Assembly (NCBI RefSeq): GCF_030936135.1
Contig: NC_082598.1
Coordinates: forward strand, 36,448,187 to 36,512,186
DNA: 64,000 nt
Direction of reading: 5' to 3'
Origin: Gavia stellata
Taxonomy: Eukaryota > Chordata > Aves > Gaviiformes > Gaviidae
Part shown: positions 60,709 to 64,000 of the stretch, piece by piece
How the letters are laid out: the number at the start of each line of letters is the position of its first letter
Position numbering within the stretch: position 1 is the stretch's first letter
Position numbers and translations under genes: made by a program
Notes under the pieces: model-generated
Database searches by the model: none
What the model saw: the letters and a program-made list of their open reading frames with translations, nothing else
Told to the model about the DNA's origin: nothing

Positions 60709-63700
60709 TTATGCAGCTGCTGCTTAATGGGCTTAGAGGACCTCACTGGAGACAGCTGCCATGCACTGCTGCAGAGAGCTATTCTTGTGAGTACGCCTGC
60801 CTACACGTGGAGAGAGGGTGCCTTCTCAATGGACTTCTGGCGTCTAGTTTGCCAGGGGAGAAATTAAAAAAACACCATTAGGATAAGTTAAGGCCATGTC
60901 TAAATCACAGTTTGCATGAGTTTCAGCATGCCCTGGAGCCACAGCTCCAGCTTCTCTGTATCAAAGATGAGTCTGGAATATGTTATGGTTCCTTTCTGGT
61001 CTTCCCACTGACAGCACGGCATGCGGGAAGGAGATGCATTGATAGACTTACACCCATCGAGTGGACGTACGGTATAACCTCAGTACACAGCCAGGCTGGG
61101 ATTCTGGAGCTGCTCCTGGGTGTCTCAGTTTAGACATAGTTTCAGAGTGTTTCCTGTTTCCATGGACCTTTCTTGTTCATTTTCTCTTAGGGCAGGAAAA
61201 AGCTTGCTGCTTCCTTCTTTTCATACCTGATCATCTTTAAATGACTTCTATGAAACAGAAAGTTAAAAGAATTACTTAGAAAAATCTAAGATATCTCATT
61301 AAAATGGCAATGAAGATGTTTCATTTACTGAAATAACATTTTAATTGGGAATTCAGTTTACTATAAATTATATGTAATATTTATCTTCAAATAAGGTGTT
61401 ACTTTGGTTGGAAAAGAGCATTCTGAAAGATCTAAGTCTGATTGAAATATGACTGTGCATTGGCTTGTGATGGCTTCCCCTTTCACACAGCCATCTGTCT
61501 CCCTCATCCTTCCCTTGTTATCCAGCCAGGTAGGCCTGAGACAAACCGTAAAGGTACAGGATGAGTGCCAGGAGACTCAGTATCTGAACAGCATGTTCGT
61601 TCTCAGTCTCATATGAATGAGAGAAGAACTTAAAGAATTGCATCGACTGGAAGCAGAAGAAAGTTTGTGAGCTTGAGGGAACATAATCAGTAAGGATGTG
61701 TGAAAACTTTTGTCCATGATCATAGATAAACGATACAGAGGTTTAGTGTAGCAAGAACAGTAAAATCTAACTTCTTTTTCTATAATGGCATTTCATACTA
61801 GCGAGGATTGGAAGTGGATTAATAAAGACAAAGGTTAAGAGTCTGCTGTAGATATATTGGACATAAGTGAGGCAAGGTTTCAAAGGAATGGTAGTATTTT
61901 GTATATTACCTTTGAAACATTAGAAAAGGCTTATGTGCTCAAAGCTGGTCTGTTATTTCCAGCTGTATTGGTTGACCTAATGAAAATTATCCATAGACCA
62001 TATCAGTGTTATCCTAATGCTGTAATATGTGTGCATTTGATATTAATCATGCACACTTTAGACTTTAATTATCCATGCTATGGTGGCATTTACTGTTCAT
62101 ACACTCCAAGAGGAGGAAACTACCCGAGAAAGCAAATACATCAGTAGCTTGGTTCCTACTGCCCAATCTGCATATCGCTGACTATAGCAGCAGCAGGCTG
62201 TTTGCATGCACAAAATAGAAAGAAGATGTTATGACAGAATCAAAGCACTGGTTGCCTGCCTCTGACCTCTTCCCCTCACAGTTCATTCAAAGAGGGAAGG
62301 GTTTAGACTGGTTTGGTTTTCTTGATTCATATTTAATAATAGTACTTTTTATTTCTTGCCTCTTACAGTGGTGCTTTATTGTCACTGTTGCTTTGTGAGT
62401 GGCACAGTTGGAACTGACTCCTTCAGTATTTGAACAAGATTATGCTGTGTTCATTCCTCGTACAGTACATGCAGGAATAAATTATGTACGCTAATTATGT
62501 TGGGTTTGAGAAGTGTTCAACATTGACCCTGGTGTCAGTGAAAACTGGTTAAACCCCCTCCCAAACTTTATCTTTTCAGATTAAACACCTACATAAATAC
62601 TTTTGAAAATCTTAAGTAATTTGCCTTGGCAAATTTATTTATTCTGATGCTATAAAAAGGAGAAATTAGAGTGCTAAAATATTGTGTGAGCTATTCCCAG
62701 CTGATAGCTTCATTAGCTAATGCTGACACCAAGTCACTTGGGTGAAAAGCAGAGGGCCATATAACTGCAGAATAGTTATTTTGCCTTGCAGATGAGCTTT
62801 TTAAATGTTGTATGGTTTTGATGATGCTGATTGAGAAGTTACAGTGTCATCTATAGACCCCAGTGATCTAGGCATGGTTCAAATGCACAGAGGTGTAATA
62901 CTCCGTACTGCAGAGCACATACATGTTAGCTAAGGCCTTTGTAGTTTGATGTATAATTTATAGAGTTATACTGGTAGCTACAACCTGTGCTAGATTTCAG
63001 AGACAGTTTATGAAAATAGGGAAGAATGATTAAGACGAAGGATGAATGTCAGCTTTCAATACTGCATCTAAGAAGGAGCTAAGGCGAGAGGCCAGCTACA
63101 GGTTAAAACTTAGTCCTATCCTTCCAAAACCCTACGTGCCCTTGAATCTCCCACCCTCTAAAAATAACCTTTTTTTCCCTGTTGTTGCCCCAAATCCAAA
63201 CGGCGTGTAGGAGGTGAGTGTTTTGGTCTTCTGATTGCTAGTCATCCTCTCACACGCAGATTTCTCATTCCTGACCGGCTGTCAGACACAGCCCCCTGCC
63301 ACAATACCCAGTGGGTTGTTTTTCCCTCCTGCACTCTCTGCTGGGCCTGTAGGTCAGTCAGCTTCAATGCAGCTACATTTTGTTTCTTAGTTTTCTAGCT
63401 TTAGGGCTTCTTTTTTTTTCTTAATTGGGTGCCAACAGGCTTGGAAAATAAATACCATAGTCACAATGTTAAATTGGAAACAAAAACTGGAGAAGGAAAA
63501 GGAATATTTAAAGAACTACTTTTTTCAGATGTGATTTAAATCCTGTGAAGCTTCGATAGGGCAGAAAAAGTCTGGCAGAAAGCAAGGAGGCTCTCCTACT
63601 CACAGGAGAGAGAGAGATTAGCTAGAAGGAGTAGGAGAGAAAAATGACAGGTGATGTGAAGAACAGAGTGGTAGGTAGAAAGACTAGGTTAGTGAGACAG

Positions 63701-64000
63701 GTCAGAGCAATGCTGTATTACTGTCCAAGAAGGGTTTTTATTAGAACCTGAAAGCTGAGGCATTTGAGGATGAACCTGATACGCCTGCAGGTCTTTATAG
63801 CTATCCGTTTGAACAGCACCTCACTCATCAGTTAGTAGCTCAAACATGCCATATCCAGGTCCACACCTAAATGGCACAAAGCTTGTCTTCAGTGCGAGAG
63901 GTGCAGCCAACCAGCTCCTGATCTGGGCTTTATTTGTCAGCAGATGGAAATATGTCCCTTAGAGGTGGTTTTAAATATATCACATGGGGTCTGATGGCCA
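60709..64000. other. non-coding DNA to window end, no gene recognised
   Basis: About 3.3 kb. The first 150 bases could be the remainder of the LTR or provirus that the 60109 LTR entered, but I cannot align them to a second copy in the window. No exon with family signature was found; the longest frame (61857-62147) shows none. Confidence 0.5.

Overview
This is a 64 kb piece of a bird nuclear genome. It contains CR1 LINE fragments on both strands, including one with a long open reverse-transcriptase frame. It also contains several endogenous-retrovirus LTRs of types typical of neoavian birds, one GC-rich promoter island, and small exons in long AT-rich introns. No bacterial-style operon, CRISPR array, tRNA or rRNA was seen. 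Most short open frames are chance frames in intronic or intergenic DNA and were left out.

Two genes are clear. The last three coding exons of CFAP97 (cilia and flagella associated protein 97) lie on the + strand at 9451-9699, 18794-18944 and 19640-19767. All splice phases agree, and the stop is followed by a 3' UTR with a polyadenylation signal near 21543. The large 5' part of CFAP97 is presumably left of the window. SLC25A4, the mitochondrial ADP/ATP translocase 1, is complete on the - strand in four coding exons between 29437 and 27334 (298 codons). It has a TATA-containing CpG-island promoter just above it. The two genes run tail to tail, as CFAP97 and SLC25A4 do in human 4q35.

The right half (about 30-64 kb) has no complete gene. 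On the + strand, four short exon-like blocks at about 40359-40492, 43276-43388, 44844-44909 and 56156-56266 together read like one EF-hand repeat module of the EFCAB6 type. Two of the three junctions are in phase. One linking exon cannot be found, and the last block has an in-frame TAG. This looks like an EFCAB6-like duplicate or relic next to SLC25A4, and it is the most interesting item here.

Other contents include an ERVL-like solo LTR in a CFAP97 intron with a perfect 5-bp target duplication. A second LTR of that type, also with a perfect 5-bp duplication, abuts or interrupts a different LTR. A third, diverged LTR lies between the EFCAB6-like exons. A CR1 fragment lacks both ends, a 1.8 kb tract is strongly purine-biased, and a (TG)n run sits directly at the last CFAP97 splice acceptor. 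Identifications come from reading the sequence and from memory of the families; no database search was run.
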